A DNA stretch of 64,000 nt. It comes from Lumbricus terrestris. Taxonomy: Eukaryota > Annelida > Clitellata > Crassiclitellata > Lumbricidae. A program made the translations under genes and the position numbers. The notes beneath the pieces were generated by a model that saw only the letters and a list, made by a program, of their open reading frames with translations, did not search any database and was not told the DNA's origin. Location: assembly GCA_949752735.1 (NCBI GenBank), contig OX457050.1, positions 44,994,284 through 45,058,283 on the forward strand, in the 5' to 3' direction. Positions 19,755 through 31,199 of the stretch are shown here, one piece after another (the first letter of the stretch is position 1; each line of letters starts with the position of its first letter).

Positions 19755-20054
19755 ATGCTGTTTGTAGAAGTAGGAAGACTTGTAAGTCCAATAATGCTCA
19801 ATATGAGACACCATAAGGCAGTGATTACTGGAATCATTGATAATAAGTTTGTTGTTGTGAGAAAACAGGACAACACCAACGAAATTGTGCGAACTGACGA
19901 TATCGTTCTTGAAGATCAAGTATACAATGTAAACGCCTTGGAATCATCTGGATTCTTTAATATCAATACAAGAATTGAATCTTCAACCGATTTCGATAGA
20001 TTTAAAGTTGCCTTAAGAGAGAGAATTGAAAAAGAAATACTTGAGAGTAAATAA
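19755..20054 (+). CDS. RPL14: 60S ribosomal protein eL14
   Basis: A 99-residue protein. The N terminus FVEVGRLV and the following KOW-like strands (KAVITGIIDNKFVVVR) are typical of eL14. The C-terminal STDFDRFKVALRERIEKEI matches the family TDFDRFK-V motif. It is shorter than the usual 130 or so residues, with loss of the basic tail, as is common in microsporidia. The start ATG follows ACCCAC. No intron is evident, although some microsporidian ribosomal protein genes carry one near the start. Confidence 0.85.
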   Translation: MLFVEVGRLVSPIMLNMRHHKAVITGIIDNKFVVVRKQDNTNEIVRTDDIVLEDQVYNVNALESSGFFNINTRIESSTDFDRFKVALRERIEKEILESK

Positions 20055-20339
20055 ATTTTATTATGAATGCATATTTTTAAAAGACAACTTTCTATATTTT
20101 GAGTAACATAACTGATTTCCTAACTAATACATTTATTATATAAATTTTTATTTACTTACATCAATTAATAAATTTATTTGAAAAAACTGTATTCTGTCAA
20201 AATATGTTATTTAAAATAAGAAGACTTCGCTTTGAATCATTTATAATGCTAAATATCATTTTAAAATAGGTTGTTTTGCATCAGAAAGACATATCTCAAT
20301 AACTTTAAAATTTTTATAAGCAAATATTTTATCCCTAAG

Positions 20340-21869
20340 ATGAAAAGCTTCTTTAGAATTCTATTTGCAAAATCAAATATTCCCGCTGTCCTTATTGTAT
20401 TTGTTTCTCTTGTTATAGGTTTATTTGCTGTGAACTATAAGATATTTCTTCATCGGCAACTTTCTGAAATTGTTTCTACTAAAAATATTTCTAAGCAAGT
20501 TCTTAAAGTATATACATTCAACAATATTGTATATCTACTAATATCTCACGCGGCCTTGGCAATGTCAGAAATTAGTGCATTGGAAATATTTCGAAATGTA
20601 AAAGTACAACTTTCGAAGCTGATACTGTATTCATCTCCTAAAGAGAAATTCAATGAAAAGTTTCTAGAATGTACTTCAATGGCCATTTATAAGCTTTTCC
20701 TAAACACTCTCTTTTATCTTCCAATTTGTCTGTATATGATTTTTAAATCATTTGGTTCCATTTCTAAACAAAAAGCCGTATTTTTAATATTCATGTCCTT
20801 TTCTACAATTCTATTTTTTACAATTCTCTATACAACTTCACAAATTTCTAAGCTTAAGCTTTCACACGTTAAAAAAATTGGAAATTTATGTGCTATATAC
20901 AATGAAGCTACTGATAAAAGAGAAATCATCCATTCATTTGATATTCATTCGAGTATTACTAAAAGAATACTATATCAACTTAAAAAAGCAAGTAATGTTC
21001 TGTTGGTATACAAAATATATGCAGAAGGTCCTCTTATAGTTTTGGGTATATTTGAACTTTTTATGGTGATATCACTGTTCTTAATGCCATCTGAAAAACG
21101 CGGTGCATCAATATTTTCACATCGCCTTACAATTATACGCATTATAAAGGAAGTCTGTGTTCTGGTAAAGTTATATAAAGAAATATCCAATTATTTGAAA
21201 ATAATCGGAGAAATAGACGTTATGTTTGGTGAAAACACTCCTTCTATGGGAAATATTCCTTTGATACATATAGATACTATTTCTTACAAATTTGACGGGT
21301 TGATAGATCATGCAGAATCTAAAATATTGCTAAGAGAAGTTGTACCTAAAATAATTTTAAAAGGAGATTATGCAAAATGCAATTTGTTTTTAAAGGGCCT
21401 GGTGGGTCTTTCTGACGATCATCATTGCCTTGTAAATACGATTGCGCCATGTAAATATCTTCCTGAGTCCATTTCTAAGAATATTTTTTATGTTTCTCAT
21501 GAGCCACAAATATTTTATGGAACTGTATTAGAGAATCTTCTTTATGGAACAAACTGTTCAGAAGAGCAAATTATAAATCGATGTGTTGAAATTGGCATAG
21601 ATTCTTTCTTCCGGGATTCTTACTTTGGATATAAGACAGTTGTGGAAACAGGTGGAAACAATCTGAGTGGTGGACAGAGAGTAAAAATTAATATTTCTCG
21701 TGGTTTGCTCAGTGATTGCCAACTGCTGATTATAGAGGATTCTATCTACGGACTTACTCCTCGGGGAATGAAGATTATAGAAAAAGCATTGTTACATACA
21801 ACGAAAAATGTAGTTATGCATACTTCAAATTATGTATTCAATGATCTTTTTCCTAATATATCTATATAA
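20340..21869 (+). CDS. Degenerate ABC half-transporter lacking Walker A
   Basis: About 509 residues. I place the start at the ATG after TCCCTAAG; the frame is open upstream only from a TTG. Five or six membrane segments occupy about 1-290. The nucleotide-binding domain keeps the signature LSGGQRVKINISRG (about 442) and a His in an H-loop-like VVMHTSN. The expected Walker A GxxGxGKST is replaced by GDYAKCNLFLKG (about 342-353), and Walker B reads LLIIEDS (about 462-468), with Glu and Asp swapped relative to the usual D-E. It resembles the Atm1/ABCB class in layout. Such a site could work only if paired with a normal half-transporter, for example the one at 15,003-16,712, or it may have a non-transport role. 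Both are inference. Confidence 0.75.
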   Translation: MKSFFRILFAKSNIPAVLIVFVSLVIGLFAVNYKIFLHRQLSEIVSTKNISKQVLKVYTFNNIVYLLISHAALAMSEISALEIFRNVKVQLSKLILYSSPKEKFNEKFLECTSMAIYKLFLNTLFYLPICLYMIFKSFGSISKQKAVFLIFMSFSTILFFTILYTTSQISKLKLSHVKKIGNLCAIYNEATDKREIIHSFDIHSSITKRILYQLKKASNVLLVYKIYAEGPLIVLGIFELFMVISLFLMPSEKRGASIFSHRLTIIRIIKEVCVLVKLYKEISNYLKIIGEIDVMFGENTPSMGNIPLIHIDTISYKFDGLIDHAESKILLREVVPKIILKGDYAKCNLFLKGLVGLSDDHHCLVNTIAPCKYLPESISKNIFYVSHEPQIFYGTVLENLLYGTNCSEEQIINRCVEIGIDSFFRDSYFGYKTVVETGGNNLSGGQRVKINISRGLLSDCQLLIIEDSIYGLTPRGMKIIEKALLHTTKNVVMHTSNYVFNDLFPNISI

Positions 21870-22030
21870 TATGATTAACTAATAAATGTTGCGTGTTAAC
21901 ATTTGATCGAACAGTGCACGTGTAGAGCATCCAATCTATAGAATGTTGGATGTACGCCTTTCTATATAAATAATATTTAATTTTAAATAAACAAAATTTA
22001 AATATTCTTAGATAGTTTATGCTTAATATT

Positions 22031-24004
22031 TTATTTTCCCAATCTGGACTTTGATAAAATGATATTGATGTATTCTTGTAGAGCAAGCCCTTTTATTGCG
22101 TGATGCTCCTTTGGACTGCTTTTTGATGCGTCAACAACTTTCTCTTGTATTGCACGTGCAAGCTTTTGTTTCTTTTCTCCTCCAGGACATATTCTCTGCG
22201 CGTACTTATGGTTCTTAAGTGCTTCCCATGGCCCATTAATAACCATTGCATGTTGTATTTCTCCAACTAAAGCTTCTTTCTCAAAAGATAAAATATCTGT
22301 TGCATCTGCCATTTTAAATACAATTGCAATTCCATACTCCAATCTTCCAGGATACACCGTATTTTTCTTTCCTTTGATAATAAATCCTCCCTTCCCGACA
22401 TATTCACCAGATGGTGCTGTCTTGGAAACTTGGTCTGCATGCACCCAAAATACTTCGTTTGCAATGGCATTTTCCCAGCATTTAGACATGCACATAGCCA
22501 TAGCTGTTGCATCACGAAGTGTCTGCTCTGTCCTTTTTTTAAGAATAACTGAACTTCCTCCATGCACATCACAATGCAAATACGTATCTTGTAAATCCAT
22601 GTGTCTTTTAACCAAAAGCTCATTTTGCTGTGCGTTTTTTCCTCCCAAAATCAACGAATTCCCCTCAGAAATAAAGAAATTGAACTTTTCAAACCAGTAT
22701 GCCTCTCTTTGCACCTGAACAACCTTTTCTTTCTTTTTTTCGGTGTCTCCCATTTTAGCTATAATTCCTTCCATGGCATCGATGGTTCTCTTCTTCTTAT
22801 CCCCAAGCTTCTTTTTATTTTTATAGTATCTTTCTATATTCTTATTTACGTTCTGAGTTAAATCAAGTTCAATAATATTATCTTTCAATTGTACTATGCA
22901 AACCTTCTTTTTAAGATCATAAGAAAGTATTGCATTGCCATATGCACTTCCTTTCCTTTTTTCTTCTTCAAAATAATGAAGAAATGAGTTCCATTCCATT
23001 TTTTCTTTATAAACATAATCAAATATACGAAGAATCTTTTCTATAAATTCCTTTTCACTTTCTACTGCTTCAATCTGATCCTGCACCTGCTCTGATTGTA
23101 TGCCCAGCTGTTCTGCATATGCCACCTGTGCTTTTTTGATTCTATCTACCTTACTCAAGTCTTTTTTATCTTTTTCACTTTTTGGCTTTGATTTTCCTGA
23201 AAAATAAAAATTCGCTGTTTGATTAAAAGAACTGAACTGAAGACATGCAGGCTTTTTAATTCCAGCTAGTTCATCTTGAATTTCTAAGGCCGATCGTATT
23301 TTTTGCGTGTCTTCAAAAACTTTTGTTGGTGCACAGATCACCAAAGGATATAACGAATCAGGCTTATTATTCTTATAAATTATTTGTCCTAAATTTTTAA
23401 GAGACTCTAAACGATTTTTTAATTCATCAAAATATTGTTGTCCTTTCTCTAAATCTTCAACACATCCTTGCTCTTGAAGCTCTTTTTTAAGTACATCTAT
23501 GACAGTAGATTCAAACGGAAGTGCTTTATAAAGACCTTCACTTACTATTTTGTTTATATTTAAATCCAAATCTACTTTGTTCCAAATATATTTCTCTCCT
23601 TTTTTAATATTTAATGGATCTACTTGTCTAAGAATTTCTATAATAATATCGTCTTTATCTATAATACAAATATTTCCTTGACTAAAAAATTCAATTACCA
23701 TCCGCACTCTTCCAAGATCAAAAACTGCTATTCTATCCCATCCGTACTGATAAATGTCATGTACTTTGCAGTTACGAACTTGCTCTCTCAACTTTTTACA
23801 AAAATGTGTCAGTTCGGTATCATAAAAATCAGTCATATGCATTCTAAGACCAGCTTCCACCAAAATAACTTCTTTGGAAGATAATCTGAAGTAATAGAGC
23901 CGTTGAGTGGTGCTATACACGTTTTGAATAAACTTGCCCACTACGGCTTCTTTAAGTTCATTTACTATAGCACGTATGTCAAGAATTGAATATCTCTCTT
24001 TCAT
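22031..24004 (-). CDS. RQC2: Ribosome quality control protein Rqc2/NEMF (Tae2)
   Basis: Rqc2 binds the tRNA-bound nascent chain on stalled 60S subunits, recruits Ltn1 and adds C-terminal tails. This 657-residue protein shows the NFACT-N start (YSILDIRAIVNEL...LVGK-like VVGKFIQNVYS), a central coiled-coil, Lys-rich part (about 270-340, and 400-450), and the NFACT-R block (EVFWVHADQVSKTAPSG near 515). It is shorter than yeast Rqc2 (about 1,000 residues), with the C-terminal NFACT-C region reduced or lost. The start ATG follows ACCC directly. The gene is otherwise complete. Whether microsporidian Rqc2 still makes CAT tails cannot be judged from sequence. Confidence 0.85.
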   Translation of the reverse strand: MKERYSILDIRAIVNELKEAVVGKFIQNVYSTTQRLYYFRLSSKEVILVEAGLRMHMTDFYDTELTHFCKKLREQVRNCKVHDIYQYGWDRIAVFDLGRVRMVIEFFSQGNICIIDKDDIIIEILRQVDPLNIKKGEKYIWNKVDLDLNINKIVSEGLYKALPFESTVIDVLKKELQEQGCVEDLEKGQQYFDELKNRLESLKNLGQIIYKNNKPDSLYPLVICAPTKVFEDTQKIRSALEIQDELAGIKKPACLQFSSFNQTANFYFSGKSKPKSEKDKKDLSKVDRIKKAQVAYAEQLGIQSEQVQDQIEAVESEKEFIEKILRIFDYVYKEKMEWNSFLHYFEEEKRKGSAYGNAILSYDLKKKVCIVQLKDNIIELDLTQNVNKNIERYYKNKKKLGDKKKRTIDAMEGIIAKMGDTEKKKEKVVQVQREAYWFEKFNFFISEGNSLILGGKNAQQNELLVKRHMDLQDTYLHCDVHGGSSVILKKRTEQTLRDATAMAMCMSKCWENAIANEVFWVHADQVSKTAPSGEYVGKGGFIIKGKKNTVYPGRLEYGIAIVFKMADATDILSFEKEALVGEIQHAMVINGPWEALKNHKYAQRICPGGEKKQKLARAIQEKVVDASKSSPKEHHAIKGLALQEYINIILSKSRLGK

Positions 24005-24389
24005 GGGTAAATTTATGAAAATTAGATTAAATTTCTATGCTAAATATCTAAAAATATGTATATTATATTTAATGTGCTTTGCCTCTATCATCTTAAAGTT
24101 ATGAACTTTAACATATATAGAATTTTTATTTATTTTTAAAAATATCATTGTTTAAATTGCGCTAGTTAGATTAGGTTGGTATTTTTAAAAACTATTTTGG
24201 ATAGCAAGTGAATATGCTACTTAAAATTTGTTGCGGATTCTATCTTTTACTAATCTAATAACAGTTTCATAACCTAAAAATTCATTTATAATGTTATATT
24301 CTTATATATTCTATTTCCAATCCAACCAATATTTTTTGTTATAGAAGTTTTTATTTATCTACATCAATTAATCAATTTTATAAAATATT
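24005..24389. other. Spacer, no gene seen
   Basis: A+T-rich, between the RQC2 start and the 3' end of the LisH gene. No repeats or motifs noticed. Confidence 0.5.
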
Positions 24390-25577
24390 TTATTCTATTG
24401 GAAGTGAATATGTTAAAAACAAAATTGTTGAATCTTCATTAACTAATAATATTCCTTCAATTTTGTTAATAGATGTCTTGAATACAGCAAGTCCACTTCC
24501 TATCCCAACAATCTCTTCTCCTACATACAAAATGCTTTTACTTAATAATATAAACTTATTTTTATAATATTCAACATCCACAAACTTTTTTTTAAGAGGA
24601 ACAGTTCCAATATTAAAATCTAAAGATTCTTCATACATATCTAAAGTGCTCTGTCCAACAAATAGATGATTTCCTTTTCCTATTAAAATTGCTTCCGTAT
24701 TTAAACCAACTGTAACTTTATCTTGCTGTGTGAAAATATCATATTCTATGCACCTTCCTTTATTATCAGCATATACAAGTCCTTCATTAAATTTTGCAAT
24801 ATCAAGTATTTGTTTATAACTGAAATCAAACTTATTATCATGCATACCGTTAATTTTATAAACCATAAGTGTTCCATATCTATCAAGCATAAATATACGA
24901 TTATCAATTATTTCCATCTTTTGCATTTCTGTATGTAATTCAACTAACGACTCTCTCACAATCGAAGATTCTGAAATTTCTAGAATTTTACATAATGATT
25001 TATCTGTTATATATGCAAGTATAATATCATTGCCTCTTTTTCCAAGTGCAATTCCTTCAATTGAAGATTCTTCTATAGAAATTAATATCCGAAAATATTC
25101 TATATTTAAAATTAGAATCGTTGTTTGACTAGAAATTGCAAGATATTTGTCTTGAATCTTAGCATTTCTCACGCTTTTAAGTCCAATATGATTTGCCATG
25201 ATTGTTTGTATGCTTTGGCTGGTGTTAGGTGTATTGCATGATTTGCTGTTTTCCATAGATCCATCCTTTTGCAGAATTTTTGATAATTCTTTAAATCGGG
25301 TTTTCTCCTTCTCGAGAATAAGCATCGTTGACTCAATTCGATTTGAAGTGTCTGGAAAAAATGGAGATCCTCCACGCACATCTGCTATCTCTATAAAATT
25401 CGAATACCATTGCATAAGTACTGAGTTATTTGACTGTGAAAATCCTGCATCTCGAATATTTGCTTCTTTCTTAAATATTCTGGCAGATTCGTTTAGTCCA
25501 AAAATTTCAAGATATTCATATATCAAATCGTTGAGTTGTTTTGTCCGCGCCTGAGGTACTATATCTTGTTGTGACAT
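24390..25577 (-). CDS. LisH (LUFS-type) protein with probable degenerate beta-propeller
   Basis: About 395 residues. The N terminus has a LisH dimerisation motif (LNDLIYEYLEIFGLNESARIF, about 14-34). Soon after comes LMQWYSNFIEIADVR, which is like the LUFS motif of LEUNIG/FLO8-type transcriptional corepressors. A linker (about 95-130) leads to a beta-rich C-terminal half (about 135-390) with repeated short strands such as YLAISSQTTILIL and IFMLDRYGTLMVY, consistent with a diverged WD40 propeller. Likely a scaffold for a transcriptional or signalling complex; the exact family is not certain. The ATG directly follows GCCC. The frame opens three bases earlier at TTG, which I do not use. Confidence 0.65.
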   Translation of the reverse strand: MSQQDIVPQARTKQLNDLIYEYLEIFGLNESARIFKKEANIRDAGFSQSNNSVLMQWYSNFIEIADVRGGSPFFPDTSNRIESTMLILEKEKTRFKELSKILQKDGSMENSKSCNTPNTSQSIQTIMANHIGLKSVRNAKIQDKYLAISSQTTILILNIEYFRILISIEESSIEGIALGKRGNDIILAYITDKSLCKILEISESSIVRESLVELHTEMQKMEIIDNRIFMLDRYGTLMVYKINGMHDNKFDFSYKQILDIAKFNEGLVYADNKGRCIEYDIFTQQDKVTVGLNTEAILIGKGNHLFVGQSTLDMYEESLDFNIGTVPLKKKFVDVEYYKNKFILLSKSILYVGEEIVGIGSGLAVFKTSINKIEGILLVNEDSTILFLTYSLPIE

Positions 25578-26480
25578 GGGCAAACAACAAACTATTTTAT
25601 AAATACTTCTTTCTGCATACGTTCTTTCTGCTAAATATTGTATCAGTTTTGGTATGTGATGACATCAATGATACATTGTCTTGTTTGACAGGCAATAAAT
25701 ATTGTGTTTGAAATGTTTGTGTTTTAAATCTACCTTATTTATTATTAACATTGTAACTGATATTATTTGCGCTGACGTCAACTACCTAAAATTATTTAAT
25801 TGCGTCAGTGTTATTATTATACAATGAATTTTGTATAAAACTTCTGTTTAACATGCACTTAAAATATTCTATTAGGTATTTACTAAGTAGATGTCGCAAT
25901 GCCTGTTACTATAATATATCGTTGGAACGATGCTATTAGTGATATAGAAGCTAAACTTATTATATGTAAGATACCCGTTATAAACAATTAATAAATTTTC
26001 ATTGGATAGTAGAGTATGTTTTATATTGTGAAATTTATCAGCCCATTTTTCAACGTTTGTTACTATGTTCTCATAGAAAAATGTTGAATTCTTAAATCTT
26101 TAAAACGCATTACTTTATAACAAGCATATAATTGCAAAGTTTGTTTAAAAATATACCTGTAATACAAATGTTTATGCATTTAATCTGTAGGATTAATAAC
26201 TTTCCATTTTGGATAAGTGACGCATTGTTATGACTTATGAAGCGGTAACATATCCAGCGACAATAGGATTATTCTTGGATGCATCAGGATAATTGTTTAA
26301 ATATACCTAAATAATAACAATAGGATTGAAGTTTTCCTGAGATGATACGAGGATGAGGTATTATCTCAAATTCACTAAGATGATTTTAAAAAACCACGTG
26401 TATTATGAGTAAACTCTTCGCGAAGTTTGAGATTAATATATAATAAAAAGGAAAAATTATACAATATTATTGAGGTCTTG
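25578..26480. other. Left edge of gene-free, element-rich region
   Basis: No gene seen. This begins about 26 kb without a convincing host gene. Confidence 0.5.
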
Positions 26481-26499
26481 ATCCTTATTATGGGAATTT

Positions 26500-26720
26500 T
26501 CTTTCTCATATTTTCAAGGCCGACAAAAACTACATATTCTTTCTTGATGAGGTAAGATTTAATTTTTATATAAGAACCCGTCGAGGGAAATTTCTTGTTG
26601 GAATACTTATTAATGAAACATATCAGTGTGTTGTGTAATAAGCAGAGCAAAAGTCTTATGTTACAACTATCAACCTATTGCATTTAATTCTTTGGGTTTT
26701 TTAATTGTTAAATCTTCAGA
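26500..26720 (+). pseudogene. Tc1/IS630-type transposase relic (fragment 1)
   Basis: One frame reads IFFLDEVRFNFYIRTRRGKF followed by a VG(I). That looks like the strand with the second catalytic Asp (the LDE) and the RxGxxxxG loop of IS630/Tc1 DDE transposases. Stops follow. Only this part of the catalytic domain is recognisable. Confidence 0.5.
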
Positions 26721-26937
26721 TCATGGATTATAAAATCTATTTCCCACAACTACACATATTTTTTATAAATTTACTTAAAAAACATTTTCAAATGGGAAGA
26801 AGTTGTAAGATAATGTAGATTTAGTGTTCTCTTTGATTTCTACGCCATGTGAAATGATTTTAAACAGTAATTATAGTAATTATTACATGAAAACATTAGG
26901 TTTTTACCCACATGCTTAATTAATAAATATAATGTTA

Positions 26938-27368
26938 TGCTCCTAGTACAATAGTAGTGTACTCAAGGTCAACCTGAGAGACGAGGGTCCGAATTCCACG
27001 AAATGCCTATTTACAAAAAGGGTGTGTATAATAAGCATGGTGAACCGAGTCAAATGAAGATGACCAAAGAGATGTTTGAGGTAAAGAAAGTGTGAAGTGT
27101 TGGATTAAGCCAATAATTCTAACCAAAAAGTATCGTGGGACGTTAGCCATCACTTATACATAAAAGTATAATATAACAATAGAAAGACTGGCTACGAAAA
27201 GGAGGAGACCCTAAAAAAGGGACAGATTCTCTGGAGCCAAGGCCCATTTTGTAGGTCTAAGTGAAATATAGACTAAGAGGTTGGTGAGTAACAAATCACA
27301 CATTACTAGGAATAGAACCTGTTAATAGTCTCTACAGAGGATTTCCTTTGCAGCAAAAGAAGGAATCT
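26938..27368 (+). mobile_element. SINE-like repeat family 1, copy B
   Basis: The copy begins GCTCCTAGTACAATAGTAGTG, a tRNA-like 5' end with an A-box-like element. It continues through tcaaggtcaacctgagagacg and a B-box-like gtccgaattcc, and then a 350-base unrelated body. The body shares ggtgaaccgagtcaaatgaa, tataatataacaatagaaag and tagtctctac blocks with copies A, C, D and E. It lacks about 100 internal bases present in copy E. No coding frame. Confidence 0.85.
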
Positions 27369-27939
27369 AATGTTAATGAATAACGTTTTATAATTTGTGT
27401 TTGTATAAAAATATATTCATCTGCATAAATACAGGAACAAATTCTAAAAATAGCCTAAACTATCCTGTAAATTAAAAACGTATTATATTATTTACCCGAA
27501 AATTCATTAACGATTTATATATTATTAAGAATTCAATTGAATATACTGTGTACTTGTAACTCAAAAGTGAAAAAAATATGTTTGAAAGCATTAATGTCAC
27601 TATACAAATGCTATAATTATATAAATTTTAACCCCAATTTATTCTTTATTAAGTTTAAATTCTATTTTTATAAGATATCTAAAAGTACAGCGTCAATGTC
27701 TTAAAAGTGTGTGGCTTAGTATACAAACACTTATAATATAAACACATGCATTTTATTTCTACAACATTAAAAAAATTTTGGGTTGTTTAGTACTTAGTTG
27801 CATCAAACCCAGCTCGTTTTATGACTACAATGCATCGACGCAGAGACTTGCATAAACATTAAATATACGCAAAGGAACTCTTTTATCCTCGCCTTTTAAA
27901 ATGTTTAAAAAATCAATCGTATTTTTAAGTTTATAATGC

Positions 27940-28470
27940 TGTTATTTAATCCTATTGTCAATATAAGACCACGCCGTCCTTAATGGGAAATATAGAGGGC
28001 AATTAAAAACCGATGTTTTGGTCTTTAAACCATTGCAGTGTTCCTTTAAATATATGACAAGACACATTATCTTGCTGAAAAACAATGTTTTTTTTGGTGG
28101 AAGTCCGTCTCTTTCAATTTCATTAAAAAAGTTATCTTTTAGCATTTTAATGTCAACGTACCTCGCCATTAAAAATATTTTTGTATTTAAGTACTGTATC
28201 CCATCCCATTGAGGCGTCCCCCTTCAACCTTTTTGATATGATTATTATATTCTGTTTTTTTAAATATGTTTTGGCTTTGAAACCATAAAAGTCGATGTAT
28301 GGTTAAACTCTCTTTATGGTTTCGAAGGGAAAAATATATTTCCAAAAACAATAATTTGCTATTTTTACCCTTAAATATATAATAGGAAAGGCGAGAGAAT
28401 ATTTTACACTCCTTCAGAAAAAATTTTAATGATATTTAATATAACTAAATTTATTACACAAAATAAATTC
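27940..28470 (-). pseudogene. Tc1/mariner transposase relic (fragment 2)
   Basis: Minus-strand frames give ARYVDIKMLKDNFFNEI and, further on, FNCPLYFP...AWSYIDNRIK. This is the spacing and flavour of the C-terminal third of Tc1 transposases (Y-V-x-I-L ... P-x-x-SPDLNP ... W). The catalytic motifs themselves are mutated. Upstream (plus coordinates above 28,200) the frame is broken. Confidence 0.4.
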
Positions 28471-28559
28471 AAAATGCTCCTCCGAGTGCACTTCTGCAAT
28501 TAAGCGTGTTTCTAAAAATGTCACAACTTTAATTTGTATTTAGAAGGCATGGGAGTATA

Positions 28560-29120
28560 TTTTCAAGTTTTAAACCCGCATTGCTTGAAAAATACACAAA
28601 TGGGCTGGACAATTTTAATAATAATATTTGCATATTTGGAGATAATACAAAACCCAAAGCAATAACCTATGAATTTGGGTATTCTTTACAAACCCCTAAG
28701 AAGTTCATCAAAATTTTAAATGGGATTGCTAAAGAAAATTAATTATCAAGTAAATTGTGTATGGGAGGTGGTAGTATTAGTGCTGAAATTGATGAATCAA
28801 TGTTTTGGAAACAAAAATATCATAGAAGCTAGATTGTGTTTATGGCCGGGCTTTGTTAAAAGAACGGTTGAAAGGAAACGATGTTAGTTCTCGTACAAAC
28901 ATATTGGAAAAAAAAACATTGCCCGGTTGATACTACAATGGTAAAACCAGGAAATAACATTTACACTAGTTTCTAGAAAAATTATTCAGAGCACTAAAAT
29001 TAATTTGTATATAAAACGGTTAACTATTTAACCAGATTAATAAATCTAGATAAATATCCCCATACAAGCGCAATAAAAAGAAATTGGTCATCTTTACAAA
29101 ATATATTTCAAGGTGAGGGA
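28560..29120 (+). pseudogene. Merlin/ISXO2-like transposase relic
   Basis: Plus-strand reading gives MGGGSISAEIDESMFWKQKY with H-R-S after it, the first catalytic Asp segment of Merlin (ISXO2-like) transposases, near 28,760-28,825. Downstream, near 29,063-29,110, HTSAIKRNWSSLQNIF matches the C-terminal H-T-x-x-I-x-x-x-W motif. At least four stops separate the two. Confidence 0.6.
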
Positions 29121-31160
29121 GAAATAAAAATATACAATGGCTTCTTTTTTTGATTGCACCGTGGAAAAGAACTCTATCGTGGAAATCTGACTAGTGTCAT
29201 CGGGTACTATGAGACTCTTACTCACTAAAACTCCCCGCCCTGACTACTGCCGGCCTTGGGTCCGGAATGACTGATTTGTACGAGTCCCTACTTTAGATTT
29301 TAAGGACCCTGCTCTTCGCGGATGTACTGTAGTAAGGTACTTAAAACCTTGGCTTCTATTATTATTTGTTATTGACCAAGGAAAGGCTAATTTAAAAGGA
29401 CAATGATGATATTATTTGAGTTTGCTATTAACAAATAAAGCTTCCATTGGAAACATTAGTGTAAAGAGTGTTGTTTCTGTAATCAAACCCTATTTGTTAA
29501 TTGCCGGTTAGGCATAGATTAAAAGTTATTTGTTATCAATTTTATAAAAAACAATCCATTATATAACCTTATGCCATTGATAGGAATGCATAATATTTCA
29601 ACCGCCCCATTTATTTGATAACTTTACCGATTTAGTAAATGCTTTTTTCAAACTTAAAATCCTTACAGTTAGATTTGAAACGATTTCCATGTAAAATCTT
29701 CTCGTGGTACTAGACATGGCATCATATATACACTGCTAGAGTATAAGTTAATCTCGACTGTATTTTTATGACCAACAACAGTTTCAGTAATTTCAACATG
29801 TCTTTTTGCTCTTCTAATTTTGAAAAATTAGTATTCACATCGTAAGGAATTAGGGCTCTAGCGGCATTAATAGCAGTTGCCGTGGGGGTGTTATAACTAT
29901 ACAATATGTGTTGTAAAGACTTGCAAGTATAAAATTCCAAACGATATAGACAATAATATTAAAGAAGTGTTTTGTACAACTATCGCAAACGCCTATCAGA
30001 TTCAATTTAAAATAAAATTCAAGATCGTCATTATTAATTTTTCATTGTTTTGAAATAATTCATCTTTATTTATCAACTGCGTTCTTGCTATTAAAAAGAT
30101 GTTATTATTATTGTTGAAATCCCACAGTATCATTATTAACAGTATGGAAGTATTTATTAAAGTGATTTGGATAATTTAACTTTTTTATAAAAATTATTAA
30201 CCTTCATGACGTCTTTATAAATATTTTAGACAGCTAAGATAAGTTTCCAAGCATAATATGTTAAATTTTTTTATTGGGCTAGATAAAAAGTCCAACTCGA
30301 TTCGTTATTAAATGTGCGGTTTTAAAATCATCATCAATAGATTTTTGATAAAACATTCGTCTCATTTGAATCTTTGATGCAGATATCCAAGGCGTTAATA
30401 TAACTTTACAGCCTCTATACTATTGATTTACCAATACACCTCTCATTGTTAATTTTCAAATCATTTTCCGAATGCGTTATAATCATATAATATTCCACCA
30501 GTGGTTTTTTAAACTTATTGGTGTCACACCGCTGAATAATGATTGATATTATTATATAATGTAATATTCTCCGAGATTACAGTATCCTTGACAATCTCAA
30601 TTTCATTTCGAGTAGCGGGGTTACTCTTAATAAAGGAAGACTTCTTAGTTGTATCAAACCCTACGGGACCATTTATTTAATTGCTTTTAATCTGTCATTC
30701 AAAATCAAATGCTTCAATATCCGTTAGTGGAAAGGTCACTTCTTGGAAGTGTTCCAACTTTATACAATTTACCAACAGTAACAATAGTATTTATATTCCG
30801 TTATATAAATACAGTGTACTCCTTCCGATATTTTTAGACGGTTCTATATTGTATTGTTTTAAAAACGTATAAGTGTTGATTCGTTTTTAATAAAAATTTT
30901 TAAATTTCATTTTATACATATGTTGACCTATTTTTCCATAAAGATCGTCTGTTAAGTTTACTAATACTAATGACACAATAGAGATTTAAATATATTTTGG
31001 ATTGAAATTCTATATGGCCAAAAGGAAACAGTATGTTTTTAAAATCAAATTTTAGTTTTTTACCTTTAAATAATATAACGGCTGATTGGGTGGTTTTAAA
31101 AAAATATTTGCTATTTCAAAAACCAACGTGCTCTTGAAAAAAATGTGTTTTTGGGAGTGC
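29121..31160. other. Unassigned relic DNA
   Basis: No coding frame recognised. A 190-base patch at about 29,155-29,345 is noticeably richer in G and C than its surroundings (for example tactgccggccttgggtccg). The rest is ordinary A+T-rich sequence with short, broken frames. Confidence 0.5.
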
Positions 31161-31199
31161 ACCTTCAATGTTATTTAAAATGTTTTAGATGGAAATGTA

